Source: Mucidula mucida (taxonomy: Eukaryota; Basidiomycota; Agaricomycetes; Agaricales; Physalacriaceae). From it: a DNA stretch of 20,194 nucleotides. Of this stretch, positions 19,244 to 20,194 are shown in pieces. Positions within the stretch are counted from its first letter, which is position 1; the number at the start of each line of letters is the position of its first letter. The stretch spans positions 1-20,194 of the forward strand of contig JADNYV010000608.1 of the NCBI GenBank assembly GCA_015501055.1, in the 5' to 3' direction. Under the pieces are notes generated by a model. It did not search any database and was not told where the DNA came from. It worked only from the letters and a program-made list of their open reading frames with translations. Position numbers and translations under genes: made by a program.

Positions 19244-20194
19244 TCTATGTATGCTTCAATATTTATGAACTAAAAGGTGTATCGCTATCGAGATTATTTG
19301 TGGAGGTGCTTGATAGGTCTAAAGTTGGAAAGTGTCTTGGAACTGTTTGCCGCCGCTTTGTGCTTTGTATCGGTGCGTATTGGAGCCACTAAATGTCAAA
19401 GTAAAAAAAACGCACGGTTTTCATACTACTCGGATCTAGTATTAAAACAGGAACCTACGAGACAATGTAAGCGCGTGGGGTACCAGGTTCATTGAACCGT
19501 TTCGCGAAATCACCATCCCATTCGTTATTTTCTGTGATCACCTTGGATTCGGGCCACAAACAATCTGTGCTCGAAGAAGCTGTTTACCCTAGCGGAGGAT
19601 GGTATGTGAATATGCTATTGTTGCCGCTTAATCCCACCCCGGCCTGGAATTCACGACCCTCCATCGTACTAGCATCATCATATCCTTGCGCTCAAACACC
19701 CACATAATCGCTCGCTGTTCAGAGCATAGGCACTGAGACGCCGACCGTTCATATGGCCGTGAGCTACGCTTGGGACTTTTAGACGCCACGTCTAAATCGA
19801 GGCCAGGCGGCGGACGGGATGGGAGGGATGATGACGCTGGGGCTGGTGACTTTACTCATACGTGGCCTGAAACATCAGGAAATGCCCCATTGGCGAATGC
19901 ACTCAGATTATCCGGCATAACCAAAAGCAACCTATGACAGTCTGCTTTAGCTGGAGGGTTGCCGGATTTGAGCTTATAATGGTTATTGCGCTAAATTGTC
20001 GAAGCTGAATCTTTGGCAGCTTTCCTGTGCGCATTGTTAGCCCAGCAAGCAGGAAACAGTCGATATTACCGGAGACTAAATGAACGCACGGCTGATGTGA
20101 ACTCATCCGAGCTGAGCCAGGCTTCTATTGATGTTTTCCCCCAGATAAGCCAAAATCCGGCGACCCTCTAGCGAATTCTGGGTGCTGTGAATTA
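19244..20194. other. 3' flank; no gene seen
   Basis: Short frames at 19277-19495 and 19492-19707 (plus) and 19903-20106 (minus) have no domain or splice support. The first few hundred bases probably include the 3' untranslated region of the 476-aa gene. No copy of the 18-base motif is found here. Confidence 0.45.
19778..19796. repeat. Small perfect inverted repeat
   Basis: TTTAGACG, a 3-base spacer CCA, then CGTCTAAA. Could be a protein-binding dyad or chance. Confidence 0.6.

Noticed and set aside
1..20194. Sequencing error as the general cause of broken frames
   Set aside because: The F-box gene keeps frame over ten exons and the 476-aa gene over two or three, while damage is confined to duplicated or repeat-linked genes. 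Single-base errors in individual places cannot be excluded without reads.

Overview
The window is nuclear DNA of a filamentous fungus, most likely an agaricomycete basidiomycete. Genes are split by many introns of 47-54 bases with GT...AG ends, codon use is balanced, and the recognisable proteins (an F-box protein with Cys pairs, a GATA zinc-finger factor, a HeLo/MLKL-like helical domain, an uncharacterised 476-residue family) are types I associate with agaricomycetes. No rRNA, tRNA, CRISPR array or bacterial operon was found.

Layout: 1-1411 holds nothing I can name. 1412-2394 is repetitive, with an inverted-repeat pair and the first copy of a dispersed repeat. 3051-5177 (+) is a broken HeLo/MLKL-like gene whose last intron carries a 244-bp TIR element flanked by TA. 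5347-5880 (-) is a decayed gene with possible zinc-finger motifs. 6147-6942 (-) is a decayed HeLo-type copy. 7060-7659 holds a scrap of GATA-gene sequence and a tandemly doubled repeat. 8155-8880 (+) is a dead copy of the gene at the right end. 8961-10047 is a second inverted-repeat element. 10369-12828 (-) is an intact ten-exon F-box gene (667 aa). 13640-14262 repeats parts of 5347-6650. 14608-16047 (-) is a GATA transcription factor gene that is frame-broken and lacks part of its zinc-binding site. 16064-16456 is another copy of the dispersed repeat. 17711-19243 (+) is an apparently intact gene of unknown function. The rest shows no gene.

Main structural result: 5.35-8.88 kb and 13.64-18.86 kb are colinear, same-orientation copies of one segment (zinc-finger scrap, HeLo scrap, GATA sequence, dispersed repeat, 476-aa gene), each with different deletions, and they flank the intact F-box gene. 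The window reads as a duplicated, repeat-rich, decaying accessory region with two genes still intact. Those two splice cleanly across many exons while their neighbours do not, so the broken frames are more likely real decay than sequence error.
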